Source of the DNA: Bacteroidota bacterium
Lineage (GTDB): Bacteria; Bacteroidota; Bacteroidia; Bacteroidales; PXBB01
Reading direction: 5' to 3'
Assembly: GCA_022708385.1 (NCBI GenBank)
Contig: JAKIYU010000121.1
Coordinates: 1-7,709, forward strand
DNA length: 7,709 bases
In this document: positions 7,604 to 7,709 of the stretch, piece after piece
Layout of the letters: each line of letters begins with the position of its first letter
How positions within the stretch are numbered: position 1 is the stretch's first letter
Notes under the pieces: generated by a model
What the model saw: the letters and a program-made list of their open reading frames with translations, nothing else
Databases searched by the model: none
What the model was told of the DNA's origin: nothing
Position numbers and translations under genes: made by a program

Positions 7604-7709
7604 ATGAAAGAATTTATTGTGGCACTTTGGGCCGAGTACCGTAAAATAAAAAATTCGAAAATTTTGTGGGCAACACTGATACTGTTCACGTTTATTCCGT
7701 GTATGATGG
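7604..7709 (+). CDS. ABC-2 type transporter permease, N-terminal fragment (continues past window)
   Basis: An ATG at 7604, two bases after the stop of the ATPase remnant, opens MKEFIVALWAEYRKIKNSKI followed by a hydrophobic stretch LWATLILFTFIPCMM at the window edge. An amphipathic start with 'W.E..K...SK' leading into a first membrane helix is typical of ABC-2 family permeases of the bacitracin/lantibiotic-export or NatB type, which partner an ATPase like the broken one upstream. Only 35 codons are visible, so substrate and intactness cannot be judged. With its own ATPase disabled, the permease would need another ATPase or would be without function. Confidence 0.75.
   Translation, partial: MKEFIVALWAEYRKIKNSKILWATLILFTFIPCMM

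Overview
The window looks like a chromosomal segment of a Bacteroidota (Bacteroidetes) bacterium. The evidence is the gene types (a secreted PKD-like repeat protein with a '...KAQ' signal-peptide end, a very long alpha-2-macroglobulin with an Asp/Tyr-rich loop, a tandem-domain universal stress protein of the '..MTQQE..FF.GS.AQ..' type), the moderately AT-rich DNA, and the absence of clear Shine-Dalgarno sequences before the starts. The genus cannot be read from the sequence.

Layout. Three genes lie on the minus strand. Read in their own direction they are a two-domain universal stress protein (7006 to 6119), then after only 25 bases an 1859-residue alpha-2-macroglobulin (A2M) family protein (6093 to 514), then a strong hairpin terminator (456-486), then a separate gene for a secreted PKD/Ig-like protein that runs out of the window at position 1. 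Usp and A2M are very probably one transcription unit, and the PKD-like gene probably starts a new one. At the right edge, divergent on the plus strand, lie the remains of an ABC-2 type transporter ATPase (7142-7601) and, 2 bases further on, the start of its membrane permease (7604 onward).

How the parts fit. A2M proteins of Gram-negative bacteria act in the periplasm as protease traps with a reactive thioester. Here the CLEQ thioester motif is intact (Cys1408/Gln1411), so trapping activity is expected. The N-terminus is a signal peptide or membrane anchor without a lipobox cysteine. The Usp is cytoplasmic. Its link to A2M is by operon structure, which suggests expression under stress but proves nothing about mechanism.

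The most notable points are: (1) the ABC ATPase keeps its first ~16 residues and its C-terminal ~130 residues but has lost everything between, including Walker A, the ABC signature and Walker B, so the gene is broken by an internal deletion or misassembled; (2) a 21-residue stretch of A2M is made only of Tyr, Asp and Glu, encoded by 9-base GATTATTAY-like units and framed by two cysteines; (3) the A2M is next to a stress-protein gene, not the penicillin-binding protein 1C gene that often accompanies bacterial A2M. I see no clearly new system, CRISPR array, RNA gene or insertion sequence. No gene-free stretch exceeds 300 bases.
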